Assembly (NCBI GenBank): GCA_014904985.1
Contig: MU128918.1
Coordinates: 186,001 to 250,000 of the forward strand
Direction: 5' to 3'
Length of the DNA: 64,000 nucleotides
Origin: Hydnum rufescens UP504
Taxonomy: Eukaryota > Basidiomycota > Agaricomycetes > Cantharellales > Hydnaceae
Part shown: in pieces, positions 23,582 to 35,579 of the stretch
Layout: every line of letters begins with the position of its first letter
Position numbering within the stretch: the stretch's first letter is position 1
The notes under the pieces: model-generated
Databases searched by the model: none
Seen by the model: only the letters and a program-made list of their open reading frames with translations
What the model was told of the DNA's origin: nothing
Translations under genes and position numbers: made by a program

Positions 23582-26500
23582 GGAACGAATATTAGACCTT
23601 CATGCACATTCGAGCATTCGATAGGCTAAAACACTGTTACCTCCGGCGGGAATACTTCCGTATCCATCGAGACCTCGCTGTAGTTCATCCAATCGTTCCC
23701 CCACTCTTGAGCCACCATTCGTACCAAAGACTGCGCGTTGTCGGCATCCATGACGAAAGTGCGATTTGCGACTATCGCCATGCCCAGTCTGCACCGAGTA
23801 AGAATTGCTTTCGTGCGGGATGGATCATCTACGTATCCAGATGTAGACGTATGCACAATAGAGACGATGATATAATCTTCTTCGCGACCTTTACAGAAAT
23901 AGAAAAGAGAAAGAGAAAGAGAAAAGTGGATCGCGGACTTTGAGCAGGATTAAACAAGTCGAGCTCACCATGAAACGAGTCAATAGTAGAAACCACATCC
24001 TGAGGCATTCGAGCCTGCTTCAGAGCGTCATGAATGCGTTGGCACTGTGCCTCGTGAGCAGTGACGATGTGATATGTTTTCCAATCTTGATCAAAACGTC
24101 GGGCGAGCTGAATGACAGTCTCTACTTCCTTTGCGTTCTGTTGGAATTACAAGTTTGAGCAGGGGGGTGGGACACCAACGAGCATTGAGGATTAACCCAG
24201 AAACTACTGCCATCTGGCTCCTGTTCCCCATCAGGTACGTCAATAAATCTTATGGCAGTAGTATCGTTCTGAGGATTTTTGGATCCCAACTCGGAATGAT
24301 AGAGTGTCTTGGATATGAAATTCCCCAGCCGAACAGGCATGCGATCTATGTCAGCATCGTGAACCAACGAACAACAGTAGTAGTTCAACGATAAGAGAAG
24401 CTTACATTGTGTATCCAGAGAAGCACAATGTCTATTCAAGTGCTCAACGCCAGGCACGGTTCCCTGTAGCGCCTCTAGCTCTATTGCATACAATATCATA
24501 TTGCTACCGAATGAGAATAAGAGGGTCATTGAGAGAAGCTCACCATGCCCAAAGTCACCGATGAAACAAGCACGTGTTAGGGTGGTTCGAAAAGACTCGA
24601 GTGTCGGCTAGACAATCCAAAATTTGGATGCGTTCAGCGTCCTCAAAGATGATGATCTCGGGAGGGACCATACAATCAGTCTGCTCGCGCTGAGAAAGCA
24701 TGTTCATGGTACAGAGGATTACGCCATTTGAACCATACAGAGATTGAGACTCCTGACGAGTGTTGGGTAGTTTCGATGATAGCAATACTTTGCGCTTCAG
24801 CTGTTCATCAAGATCCTTCCACCTTGATGAACTCTTAGAATAGTTGGAAACCACACCAAGACGAGCACATCTTACCCACTAGAGAGATATTCTGCAGAGA
24901 CGATAGCTTTGAAGTCCCCATAGTTCACTGAGTGTAGTCTGGCGGCGAAATTTCTGAGGGCCATTTCCGACTCGAAGACTACATAACAGTAGGTACGCCC
25001 CCGGAAAGATCGGGAAGGACCCAAGCACTGAGCGATCCCTATAGCTACACTTGTCTTTCCAGAACCAGGGGGTCCGTTAACGATCATCAATCCGGGCTCA
25101 GACACTGAAGCGACAGTGCTGCAGAACGCTGATACGATACGGGCGGGGTTCCTGTCAAGCGTCATGGTGACAGAAGAAGGCAGGGGCGGGAACGTTCGAG
25201 ATGTAGAGGCCCAGGGGCAAGGCGTCGAAATGGGCGGATTCAGACCTGAAATAATAGGGGAAAGTAAACTAGAATCGGTGGAAGTATCAGCAGTGTCCTC
25301 GTATCCGGTCACCGGCATCTGAGGCTGTAAAGATCTCTTTTCTGATGATGAAGGGCCGCGGTCCCAAGAATGATTCGACGAAGCTTGTGAAGTGGCGCGT
25401 GTCGGTATGGGTGCTGATGTCGGTCTCTCGACGATCTCGGCAACCCTCTCAATATCCTATTTCCATGAAGTATGAGTAACGCTGCTCCTGATAGGCATCC
25501 CAATCACGGGTGGGCTGACCTTGGGCTCAAATATTTGCTTCCCTTTCGCAACGTCCTGCCATGATATCCACTCGCTGTTGAGTTCTACAGCAAGCTTGGC
25601 AACCAGTGTCCGGCTTGCTTTCACATTGTCGCATAAGAACGAGCGATTAGCGACGATAACCATTCCGACTTTACAGCGAGAAAGCATAACGTTCGTTCGA
25701 CGGTCCTCGACCAAGAATCCCGGCTTGATGGTTCGGACCACCGAGATAATGATAAAGTCAACCTCATTGCCTATTGAACACTCTGCTTGTTAGCTTATGT
25801 CGAAGCAAAAACAAAAAACATCACTTTGCCTTGGAAGGAATCGATATTGAAAACTGCTTCCTCCCAAGGGAGATTTTCCTCCTTCAGCGTCTTCTCGATC
25901 TAGATATGTGAAGGCCAAGGAGAGTCTATCATCAGCATCATCAAAATAATCTCCGCACACGAGGGTATGTCAAATACAGGACCTCATTGCGCTGCCCGTC
26001 GTACCCCGTGAGAATCCGATAGTTCTTACCCTGCTTTCCCAGTTGACGGGCACAATGTACGACTGCTTGGATCTCCTTCTCGTTCTGGTGGGGATGAGCA
26101 TAGTTCAGGACAACTAATTATGATAGAAACGGATGCGAATGCCACTGACAATTGAACTTGTATCGATGTAGCTCTCCTCGCCGTCTGGCACATCTATGAA
26201 TTTAACACATCCGGATGACGTGATTGAGTGTTTCGTCTTCAGTTTCCCACCATACACAGCATTCGATATGAAGCGACCGATAACCACAGGCATACGATCT
26301 TGACAGACCAATGATAGTAACGTTTCAGAGCATAGCGCGCGAACGTAAAGCCACAATCAACTCACATTGCGTATCCAAAAAAGAAGCCCCATTACGCATA
26401 TGCTCTACTTCAAATATACTTTGAAGGCCGTTTATGTTATCTTCTCCGTGGGGACCCACTAATGGGGCCCATTGAAAATAGTCTTACGATGGGAGGTTGT

Positions 26501-28615
26501 GTATGAGGACGTGAGAGAACTTACATTGCTTATCGTCCCCAACAAAGCATGCCCGCCTCAAAGTCTTGAGCTCCAGAAATGGTGTAATATATCCAGAAAT
26601 TTCGATCTGGGAAGCCTCGTCCACGATCAAGGTCTCCGGAGGAACAAGATCATCCATTAAACCACATTCGGCGAGCTTGGGTTGGGACAACATGCTCAAG
26701 GTACAGAGAATCACGCGCGCCGTACCGAAGAGTTTGCGTGCGTCTTGAGGCTTTCGACCTAGCTGGGACGAGTCGATGACGTTTCCCTTGATATTATTAT
26801 AGAGATGGTCATGCCTGGCACGGCGATCACTGAGCCGCAGCACAGGAAGGCCAGACAGGGTACACGCACCATTCGTGCCTATACTCCCGTGAAACAATCA
26901 ATCTATAATTCTTGAAGCCAACCGAGTCCAACTTTTCAGCAATGTTCTTGACAGCGACATTAGATTGTGAGACGAGGTATATGCCTCCGCGCCGATGTCC
27001 AGCTGCGGCCGCCGTGAGCCATTGCACCATGGCTGCGATCATGGTAGTCTTTCCGCTGCCCGGAGGACCTTGACAAACCTTAACAGTCGGGTGTTCATAA
27101 GTTGGTTTACCGCTACAGAATTCAGAGACCGCCTTTGCTTGGGACTGATTGAGTTCTATCGTGACGGAGGGGGGAAGGGGATCAGGTGTCCATCGGCGGG
27201 GCTGACTGACGGAGGGCGACGGCGTCGTCATCGAGGAATGCCCTCTTTTGTGAAGCTCTGGGCCCCAGATGAGACGGATCATCGGGCTCGACTCCATGAT
27301 GTCATTCACGTTCCCCTGGAGGCCTCGCATAACTAGATTGCGAAGCTGCTCCTGGCTGGATGAGGGACCTTCCCTCCCCACGGCCCTAAGAGATACGATC
27401 GTCTCTCCAACTTGCAGCGGTTTTCCGTCCGATTTGGAAACAGTCAATGTTGCGAGACGACCGTTGACTTGGGTAGCAGTGGCAATCGTGTGCTTGGATT
27501 TTCCGCGTTTATCCTTGTGCTCGATGACCACGTGCTATTGCAAGATTTGATTGGTGGGGAAGGAGCCAGGTACATACAGATCGACCACACCCACCTGGCC
27601 ATCCTGGTTCGTTCGGGGACGCGAATTATACCGATCAAGCTCGATCTGGATCTCTGTTCCTTGTTCGTTGACCGCAGCCCCTCGAAAGCCTAGGTTGGTC
27701 ACTGGGGGTTTCAAGCTTTCAAGTCTTTCTCCTGTACGCGCAGCCGATGCCAGTAGATTCAAGGTCTGAATCAGGGTGAGATAGTCAAGGCTAACAGGTT
27801 CGCAGTCGAGGGGTTTATCGCTTCGACTTACTGTTGCTGGTACTTCCGCGGTATTGATGACCGTCCCAGATTCAATGGCAGCTTTGGACGTATTTTTCGT
27901 GAGGGATTAATAAATGCACTATCGAGATGAGACATTACCTTCAATGGCTCCCATATGCAAATTCTGCATGTACATCGCGGACGAGGCTCGAAACACGAGG
28001 CGCTTATCGGCCGAGGGGGCGAAGCAATTATCTTCAAATTGATACTTGAGACTGTCGCGGTCAGCTTCAGTGAAGCCGCCCGCTTTGAAGAGAGAAAAAA
28101 TGGCCTCAAAGGAGCTCGGTGCTGTCTTCCTGTTCTGAACCAAGGTCTGCAGATTCACGACCCCAGATATGTGGACTCCGGTCTCGAGGAAGAGACCGAC
28201 GGCTATCGATGCAGCGTCAAACGCGAGAATTTGTGTGTGGCACCGGTTCCGAGCTTGTCATTTAGAATTTTTTTCAGCTTTTCGGCGAGCTGCACAGGAT
28301 CATACTTCTTCTTCGTGATGTAATCTTCGTCTCGAGGCCTCAGTCGGATTATTATGGCCTGGCGCTGGGTTGACATTGCCAGATATTCAAGTTGGTGTGC
28401 GTCGTCGTAAGCGCCTCCCAATCCAACTATTATATCATGAATATAGCGTGAGCTTGAAGAGGAAAAAAAACGGATCCAGTGGATGTTTTCTCACTGAACG
28501 ATCCCGAAGGAATGGGTCGAAAGAGACGAGAGAGCCCAGCTTCAGTGAGTTCGTGGGTAGCGATGATGATGACATTCATGTCTAGTTGACCCGGGAAGAG
28601 CGGGCGTTGATCCAT
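21478..28615 (-). CDS. Giant protein with three tandem SF1 (UPF1-like) helicase modules
   Basis: About 7.1 kb, many short introns. It starts near 28615 (MDQRPLFPGQLDMNVIII) and ends at 21478 (QDMSWPEDLQPTWF). The N-terminal region (DDAHQLEYLAMS; FDAASIAVGLFLETGV; VLNLQTLV-like) may be a degenerate exonuclease-like domain (tentative). Then follow three helicase cores, each with P-loop, Walker B, a GD(D/F) motif III and an SRCK/TRCR motif VI. Splicing keeps the frame between modules: KQIFEPK joins DIERVAEIVE across a 67-nt intron (about 25454-25520), and FPPE joins AAAVESIVEHV near 23570-23637. This supports one gene rather than three. Frame breaks occur near 28222 and in the third P-loop near 23057. 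Related proteins act on RNA; the function here is unknown. Confidence 0.72.
23626..25450 (-). repeat. Helicase module 2 (altered Walker B)
   Basis: Walker A MIVNGPPGSGKTSVAIGIAQ (near 25060) is intact, but the Walker B box reads IIIFEDAERI (near 24645), with E-D in place of D-E. Motif III reads CFIGDFGHG (near 24560) instead of GDxxQ. Motif VI TKAILTRCRLGMAIVANRTF is kept. The module is shorter than module 1 and begins with a Ser/Pro-rich linker in frame from module 1. Confidence 0.75.
25457..27700 (-). repeat. Helicase module 1 (best conserved)
   Basis: Walker A is KVCQGPPGSGKTTMIAAMVQ near 27060. The adenine-contact Q motif is LNQSQAKAVSEF. An IYLVSQSNVAVKNIAE block follows, then Walker B TLIVDEASQIEI near 26625, motif III ACFVGDDKQC near 26540 and motif VI NVMLSRCKVGMVIVANRSF near 25670. 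All residues expected for ATP hydrolysis (K of the P-loop, DE of Walker B, R of motif VI) are present, so this module could be active. Confidence 0.85.
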
Positions 28616-29420
28616 CTATTGAAGTGAGAGTGAGGATGATCCGATTCGCACACCAGAGGACTTGGGTAATCAAAAGGTAGCCACCGTCGCGCACGCTGGT
28701 CTCACCGTCGTAAGGGTTGTGGCGCGACGCGGCGCTTCGACAAGAAAATTCTGGGATCTGGATTGATCCTCCACGCGGGGGATGTCGTAGAAACAGATAT
28801 TCAAGTGTATGCACTAGGCAATGGTGAATTGGGCAGGGTCATGCCCACAAAAGGCGGAACCAGATCCACGATTTCCTTTTCCAGTTCAGTGCAACTCCGG
28901 AGTCTGCCGGTGACGCGACCTCCTCCCTACCCAAAGGGCTGGCAAGCCGTTAGAAACTACACTCTTACAGCGCGTACTCACGCATGCGCTTGGGCTGTAT
29001 GATTGAACCTCTCCATAAAGACAGGATGCATTCATAGAGTGGACTTGAATGAATTATATAGGAAGGCGGGAGGCCATCTCATGTAGTGACAACACCGAGG
29101 CATTCTTGGAGCTACAAACTGATAACCAACTAGGTCAAGATGGCTCCTTCCAGAGTCTATTTAAATTCCAACCCCATCGCAATGATCCCATGCGCGATCC
29201 AGAAATCGGACCCTTTGGGTAAATCTGAATCAAACTCACGGCAAAACGTTCATTTCTCAGTCGTTTCGCAACTCCTGCACCTTTGGAGAACCTCGTCCCA
29301 TCAACGTCAATGCATCATGAGACCATCTTCGCCATGTAGTGCCCAGGACAACGCAAGCGGTGTCAATGGCGATGGCCCGGGTGGGCTGAACCGCGATGTG
29401 GGCCGAGTAGGGTGAAGCTG
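28616..29420. other. Upstream region of helicase gene, no supported gene
   Basis: Short frames only; none shows a family motif. The 5' flank and promoter of the helicase gene must lie here. An ATATATAGG-like TATA candidate near 29055 cannot be tied to a gene. Confidence 0.4.
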
Positions 29421-29424
29421 CTAT

Positions 29425-29920
29425 GCAGACCAGAGTGCTGTGGACCGCGATGGGGACCTAGAGGAAGCGAGTTGTGATGGAGGACCAGAGTGCTGTGGAC
29501 CGCGATGGGGATCGAGATGAAGTGAATTGTGACGAGGACCAGAGTGCTGTGGACCATGACGGGGACCTCGGTGGAGCAAATTATGATGGGGACCAGAGTG
29601 ATGTGGACCGTGATGGGGACCTGGGTGAGGTAAACTGTGATGAGGACCTGAGCGCTGTGGACCGTGACGAGGATCTGGGTGAGGGAATTGTGATGAGGAC
29701 CCAAGTGCTGTGGACCACGACGGGGATCCGGGCGAGGGTAATTGTGATGAGGACCCAAGTGCTGTGGACCACGACGGGGATCTGGGCGAGGGTAATTGTG
29801 ATGAGGACTCGAGTGCTGTGGACCACGATGGAGATCTGGGTGAGGGAAATTGTGATGGGGACCCGACTGTTGTGGACCACGATGGGGATCTAGAGGTGAA
29901 TTGTGATAAAGACTAGAGCG
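29425..29920. repeat. 54-bp minisatellite, about 9 copies
   Basis: The motif GTGCTGTGGACC (with GATGGGGA after it) recurs at about 29436, 29490, 29544, 29598, 29652, 29705, 29759, 29813 and 29867, that is every 54 bp with one 53-bp step. Because the unit is a multiple of three, several frames stay open on both strands. On plus it would read as an 18-residue acidic repeat (DHDGDLGEGNCDEDPSAV). On minus it is part of a 360-codon His/Pro-rich frame (29363-30445). I do not call either a gene. Confidence 0.85.
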
Positions 29921-31283
29921 CCATGGACCAGAGTGGACCAGAGTTCTGTGGACCAAAGTGTTGTGGACCGTGGTGAGAGCCTGCATGGTGGGGTGGTCCA
30001 GGATAAGGCCGACGGAAGTGAGGATCCATGTTAGTGCTGGGGAGGGCTCCCGGGGTCTACCAGAAGATGACGGAGTAGTGTCATTATATACAGTATAAGG
30101 ACAGTATAGGGACAGCATAGGGAGAAAATCACTGCAGCTACACGCGAAGCGCGGGCGCGATGAGACGTGAGAAACATCGGCACTCGGACCGGAAAGACCC
30201 TTAGGTGATGACGTTGTCACAATCCACTGAGTTATCACCTCCTCGCTCTTCGTCCCATAACGAGTACTCGTTGAGGCTGACTGCGCGGCAGAGCCCATTA
30301 CCAGTTCCTTACCCGTAGTTTTCACTCTTCTATTTGCGGCAAACAATGAGAAATGCAACCCCCCAAAAAACCACTTCTTCCCATCATCTCTTTTTGGTAA
30401 AAATACCAACGCAGTATGTCTCCCAAATAAGGCCTCATCGCCCATGTATGATCCGGTGATCCTCTCGCGGCGGACTCCCCTTTATGGATGATATTTAGTA
30501 GTTGGAGTAACCGGGATTAAGGGTTCCTGGTTTTCTGGAGGATTCTTCAGCCATTCTTGGTCAGCACACGATAATGAATTCTTTTTCGTTAAGACGCCGA
30601 TGTTGAATTTGTTCTGCGGCATGCTGCATGGAAAAGGTGCGAAATAATAGTAGCAAAAAGGTCGAAACGTAAGTCGAAGTAGATAATCTCATCTGTGGTC
30701 ACGGCTAGGGATCCAGGTTGAATGGACTGGTGTCTCAGAGCGCGGGATGCGAAAGACCTGACGTCAGGCAAATTCTTCCTTGACCAACAGAAGGAGCAAA
30801 TGGGGAGGTGGGAGGGCGCACCGACAGTTGAGAGCACGTGACTCAATCGCTCGACCGCTTCTGTTCTGGCAGTTCCATGACTTCTTGGGCTTTCCTCTAC
30901 AGTATTTTCATGGATGGGATCCTGCTGGATTTTCAGGTATGCCATGCATCGGTCTACTTGTTTGTCCTCCGCTGAGGTATTCGGCCCCGCTCTGGTCGGA
31001 TTCTTTTCACAATCGTGTTTTTCACGTGTTGTCTTTTGTTTGACCTCTCATCTCCCCTCCTTCACTGCGCTTAGCATGCTCCTCTTTTTTGGTGCTACCC
31101 TCCATCCTCCCCTTACCCCTCCTAATGTACTTTCAATGGGACCATGGCGAGCTTTCCCTACGGGGTTTTGATGCCACCTGGCTCTGTATCTGTGCGTAAC
31201 CGGGTTTTCACTGAAAAGTTTGAGGCCTACCTAGGTGGGTTGTCTTTCCAGTTATCTGTTCGCGTGTTGAGCACTTGTCCGAT
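29921..31283. other. Gene-poor stretch
   Basis: Contains the upper part of the 29363-30445 minus frame and a 118-codon minus frame (30589-30945), neither with recognisable domains or splice support. Nothing firm seen. Confidence 0.4.
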
Positions 31284-31285
31284 TA

Positions 31286-31903
31286 CTGTACGCGCCATAA
31301 GTGAAATTTAGCGTTACGTTACGGATCTTCAAATAACCCTCCCCCTTTATTATGTAACAATGGCCTCGGAAAGCTCCGAGAAGCTCTAAGTTCGCCAAGA
31401 AAAAATATTTTTAAACATTGCTGATCTGGGCTCCGATAACCTCGGACCGTCAGAAAAAAACCGCTGTGACCTGTGACCCGACTTAAGGTCGTAACACCAC
31501 AGTAAGTGATGGTCAATGATAGTTCACTAGGATCTGGGGCCAATCTGCAGATGGACATTGATGGGTGACCCCCAAACCAGAAATCTAATGGTCTCCTTGA
31601 TCTTTCCGGCGATGAGGACAAAAATAATATAGCCCCACGTACTCCTATCATAGCTAGTTTCGTTCGGTCCGAGTCCCTACCAGACACCGGAGATTAGTGT
31701 ACCCTGCAGGAGAGATCCCCGGTCTCGATTATTAGCCACTTTCTTTTCTTTTTCTCCCCCCAGGTTGTTACGTTATTTCTCACCGTACTTTCGAAGCATT
31801 ATGTTACGCTTTCACAGACTTATGTCGCGTATAGTATTTGTGTTAGCTCTAAGGTCCGTAACGTAAGGCTAAATTTCCTTTCATAGAGTCATGGCGCGTA
31901 CAG
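31286..31903. mobile_element. MITE-like element with terminal inverted repeats and TA flanks
   Basis: The left end is CTGTACGCGCCATAAGTG, then AAATTTAGCGTTACGTTACG. The right end (31855-31903) is an imperfect inverse of it: CCGTAACGTAAGGCTAAATT, then ATGGCGCGTACAG. Both ends are flanked by TA, as expected for Tc1/mariner-type targets. The element is 618 bp and contains no transposase. A more diverged end (TATGTCGCGTATAG) lies inside at about 31821-31834. Confidence 0.65.
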
Positions 31904-32387
31904 TATGAAATGTTGGAGTGAGCGGATACGGAAGTGGCCGGGTGTGACCTTGGAGACAAGCGCGACCCCTGTGAGGCTATGCACAACCTGGCCAGTCGCC
32001 ACCCCCCCAATCTACCTTTCAGATCTCACAGCCAGGTTTCACCAGCGATCTTTTACCTCTTTGCTTGCTGGCACCACCGGCATTCGGTCATCTTTTACTG
32101 CACCTTATTCCTTTTTCATCTGTTCTCTGACCTCCTGTAAATACTATAAAAGACGGGCTCAGGCTCGCAAAAATATCAAGGACTTTCTCTGTGTTCTTCC
32201 CATTGTTGCCTCTATTCACTTGAGCATTTGAGGCTCGCTGGTCTCTCCTATTCGTCCTCACCTGCTTAGTAATCAAGGCGACCCTCCCTATGAAAGCCCT
32301 CCCCGGGTTCTTACGTTATTTCTCAGATCGTTGCATCGTACTTTCGAGGCGTTATGTTACGCTTTCATGGACTTATGGCGCGTACAG
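31763..32387. repeat. Direct repeat of the MITE end
   Basis: A stretch of about 75 bp at 31763-31836 (TTACGTTATTTCTCA ... CGTACTTTCGAAGC ... GTTACGCTTTCA) recurs at about 32310-32389. The second copy ends in ATGGCGCGTACAG plus TA, the same terminus as the element above. This points to further or nested copies of the same family. Confidence 0.6.
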
Positions 32388-32705
32388 TAGCTCTATGGTG
32401 GTCCACTCTCTCGGCAATCACCTCCTATGCGGTATACAAATCCCAATCTCTCACTCTCTCCGCAGCTGATGTCGATCGATCCTGGTTTACACCGTTTGGT
32501 GTTTGTTGACCGACAGACCTCTATATTTACGGTAGATATGCCGTGTGTGCTCCCTGCTGATTTGTACCCCGTCCCCCAACACAAGTGGAATTCCAACAGA
32601 TATTGCCTAAAATCAGCAACTAAGGCAGGATCACAGTGATCAAGGGTAAGTGTCAAGCCTCATATTTGTTCCATTTTCTTCTCAACCGTTCTCAGACGCC
32701 GCCCC

Positions 32706-33000
32706 AATGTCCGTCGATGATGACCTTAACCATATTCGCAATACAGACGGTACTAGTAGCTGGGGCACATCCCGCCTCGATCCAAACCACCTCGGCCAAA
32801 GGATGTTGTGCGTCTACTTTTGCACTCACACGAACGAGTTGAACTGCGGAGCAGACGGCCAACCCCCAACTAATCATTGGTCTCTCTCTTCCACGCTTCC
32901 AACGGAGAGGTCAACACGCATCGATGTGGTCCCCTCAAAACCTGGCAGACCGGGCATGGTCACGATCGAGTGAGTCAAGGAATTATCCCGTCACCGAACA
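32706..33000 (+). CDS. Possible small fungal gene, DUF7770-like (tentative)
   Basis: The frame from ATG 32706 (MSVDDDLNHIRNTDG) contains TNHWSLSSTLPTERSTRIDV followed by PSKPGRPGMVTIE. This recalls the NHW...VRxDM...GTLxxxSK pattern of a mushroom-expanded family of unknown function. A GT donor follows directly (GA|GTGAGT near 32970), but I could not find a convincing downstream exon, so the gene may be truncated. Confidence is low; it could be a chance frame. Confidence 0.3.
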
Positions 33001-33505
33001 ATGTGTCTTTTTGCTGGAATCGCCGGTCCACAGAGGGGACCACGGTAGCCCTGTATCATCAACATAATCATCGGTTTTGATCGCGATCATTAATTCCTTT
33101 CACCTGTAGGAGAAGGCTAGGTGTGCTCTGGCGCATCCTGATGCGCACTTGTGCTCGTTCTAGTTCATTTCTGTAAGGCTATGATCAACTTTGTACAAGT
33201 ATATAACGTGATTCCATGTTGGTGAAATCCAAATTCTAGTGTCTGCGATCAATTTACCATGCGGGCCTATTCGGTAAGCTAGGAGAGGAGGAAGTTATGG
33301 TTTCAACCAGTCCCTTGAGCTCGAGGTCTGGCCAATGAGACGCACTCATCAGATACAGGTGTCTACACATCCGATTATCTTCGCTGTGTTAGCTTTCGGA
33401 CCATCGGAAAATCTCCAGTCCACCTAAAGACCCGGGATGCCCACCACCAACGAGATTAAATGGGGAGGCTCATCCTGCAAGCACCCATGCGATAAATTGT
33501 CATTA
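33001..33505. other. Intergenic, nothing recognised
   Basis: No frame with motif or splice support; holds the 3' flank of the phosphotransferase gene. Confidence 0.4.
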
Positions 33506-34450
33506 TTAGTACCAGAAAAGTAGCGATGGCGTGCATACTGTGAAGTCCGGCCCATCTGGTTGCGAGTCGGGCGCTCGCTCAAGCCGAAACTTGCATGATC
33601 GACGGTACACCTCTATCATCGCATCGCGGGCTCGTTGATAAGGGCGCGAGGATCCCAGGACAATAAATCGCAAGAAGGCCCACCGCCACCTTGCCAACCG
33701 CGCCATCCATGAACTAATCCATGAATTGGAAGACCAAGGCATGAAGGGGGCATGCATGCCCATGTACTCCATATAGATAGGGTAATATCCGGCAAAGCCC
33801 CAGTCGACTATCCACAGTTGATCTCGAGCGTCCACCACAATGTTACGACCCACAAGATCTTGATGAACAAAAATGTGTTCACGCAAAGGTTGGAGGGAAA
33901 GATCGGGACGTGGTTTGACCAGTGTGGGACGGCAATTTACAAGCCACCAGTTTACGTATCCAGTGAAGGCGGCTGGCGAGGAGTGCGGTAGAGGTGCATA
34001 GATGCCGTCTAAATATGGTGAGCGGATGAAACCAGATACTAATCCACCGGTTGTCGTAGAAGTATCTGCGCGCATAATTTGTGCAAAGCGCCTCAATTGC
34101 AGGGCCAAACGAATGGTTTTCCACCATCCAATTTCAGCCCATAAGTGCTCCAAAGTGCGCCCATGGATGCGCTCCATGATGATGATTGCGCTTGGGAATG
34201 GAGGGTCGTCGAAGAAAATGGAACGATGAACAGTAGGGACTCGGATGCCCATCTCCCGAGCGTGTTTCAGGGCGAAAATTTCGTCTGGAGCAGCTCGACC
34301 ATCAACAAACTTAGCAAGGAGATTTTGAGACAATTCCCTGTTCGCTCCTTCTTCGTGGTAATGAGGTGAGGCGACTGCTCTACAAACGCAATCATCTCGG
34401 CGTCAGTGTATGAATCAAGCGCATCCTCGTCAAAAGTGAGATCTATGGCA
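33506..34450 (-). CDS. Aminoglycoside phosphotransferase (APH)-family protein
   Basis: Protein-kinase-like fold enzyme of unknown substrate, a family greatly expanded in mushrooms. The main exon (33506-34333) has the alpha-C/hinge segment AIIIMERIHGRTLEHLWAEI, the catalytic loop EHIFVHQDLVGRNIVVD (Asp and Asn of the Brenner motif) and the metal site LWIVDWGFAGYYP (Asp). An upstream exon about 34334-34450 (DLTFDEDALDSYTDAEMIAF, then VEQSPHLI) probably belongs to it. The join near 34330 requires a frame change, so the true start is unclear. Assignment to the family is good. Confidence 0.8.
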
Positions 34451-35579
34451 AAAAAAAAAGGAGCAAGCGTTTAGAATTTGTTCGAGGGAAAATTGCCAAT
34501 AGCTAACTGTACCATTATGGTTGTGGCTCTGGCATTCGGAGACAGCACTGAGTCGTATGAGTTTTCCATCGGTAGCGGCCAGCTCTGGTTGGATCATCTT
34601 AGAACTTCCAGGTATTGAGTATGTCCGGATACAAAATATCTCGAAATTCGCAGGCCAGCAGGAAGATTATCCCCATTATTTCGCCTCCTTTGAGAATATC
34701 TGTAACCTGGAATCCTCGGGAACGCACTCGAACCAGCCACTACTCGCCTACACCCCCAACAGCCCTGGCTCACCAATCCTTATTTCGTTCTCAGAGAAGG
34801 AATACGATCAAGGATGGGGGATGATACAGCTCGTACACCCGGCAAGATGGAGGTTCAACACGATCCAGGCGGCGTGTTAGAAACCCTGTTAAATCTCCGG
34901 CGCGCATGAAGATAGAGTTCAACTGCGCCGGCATGCCGTGAATCGAGAGAGAGACGGCATGTTGGCGACTCTTTCCAAAATTCTGGTATGCACCTTTCCT
35001 CGGCGGTTTTCCCACCCTTCATCGAGGAAAACCTCTGAATGCTCCGCGTATCATCTCTGTCGCGATAGGAATGTTCATCGTGCTTTATCCATGGCTGACC
35101 CCATATTCGGAACGTCGTTTGCCCCTTCTTCACTGTCCCCTATCTGAAGCAGAATGTCTCGATGCAATCTCAGCATTCGTATCATTCCGCACAGTGTCAC
35201 ATCAGTTCATAGGGGGGATTCAGCAAAAAAAAAACTAATCTTGACGTGATCACGGAAGAAATAGAGCGTGAGTACCGACCTCGCGACCTCAAGCACTACT
35301 GCCCTTCTTCGGCTGCAGCCTTCTCTCATGAAGACTCGGGGAGACTCGCGCCACAGGTGCGATGTAAAAACACGTTCTGCGTCTCTACGAACCCAAGTCA
35401 GCCTCGGTCCTCCACCTGTCCAAGTCGATCTGCGATGATGGCAGTCTCCGCGGGCCATTCTCTCATTCGCCGCCTAGGTCTATGTATGACCCTCCTTGAA
35501 GTCTTCTTCAGGGAGCACCGCTCTAAGCCCTCACGCTTATCCGTCCCCGACAATATAGACATCCATATCTTCCAGCAGT
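34451..35579. other. Stretch with short open frames only
   Basis: Frames of 60-119 codons on both strands (for example 34521-34880 plus and 34855-35133 minus) show no known domain or consistent splicing. It must contain the 5' ends of the phosphotransferase and roadblock genes. Confidence 0.4.

Noticed and set aside
21478..28615. Three independent helicase genes
   Set aside because: The linkers splice in frame with no start signals or terminator-like gaps between modules; kept as the alternative model.
29363..30445. 360-codon minus frame rich in His/Pro
   Set aside because: Its length comes from a 54-bp tandem repeat that leaves several frames open; no domain or splice evidence.
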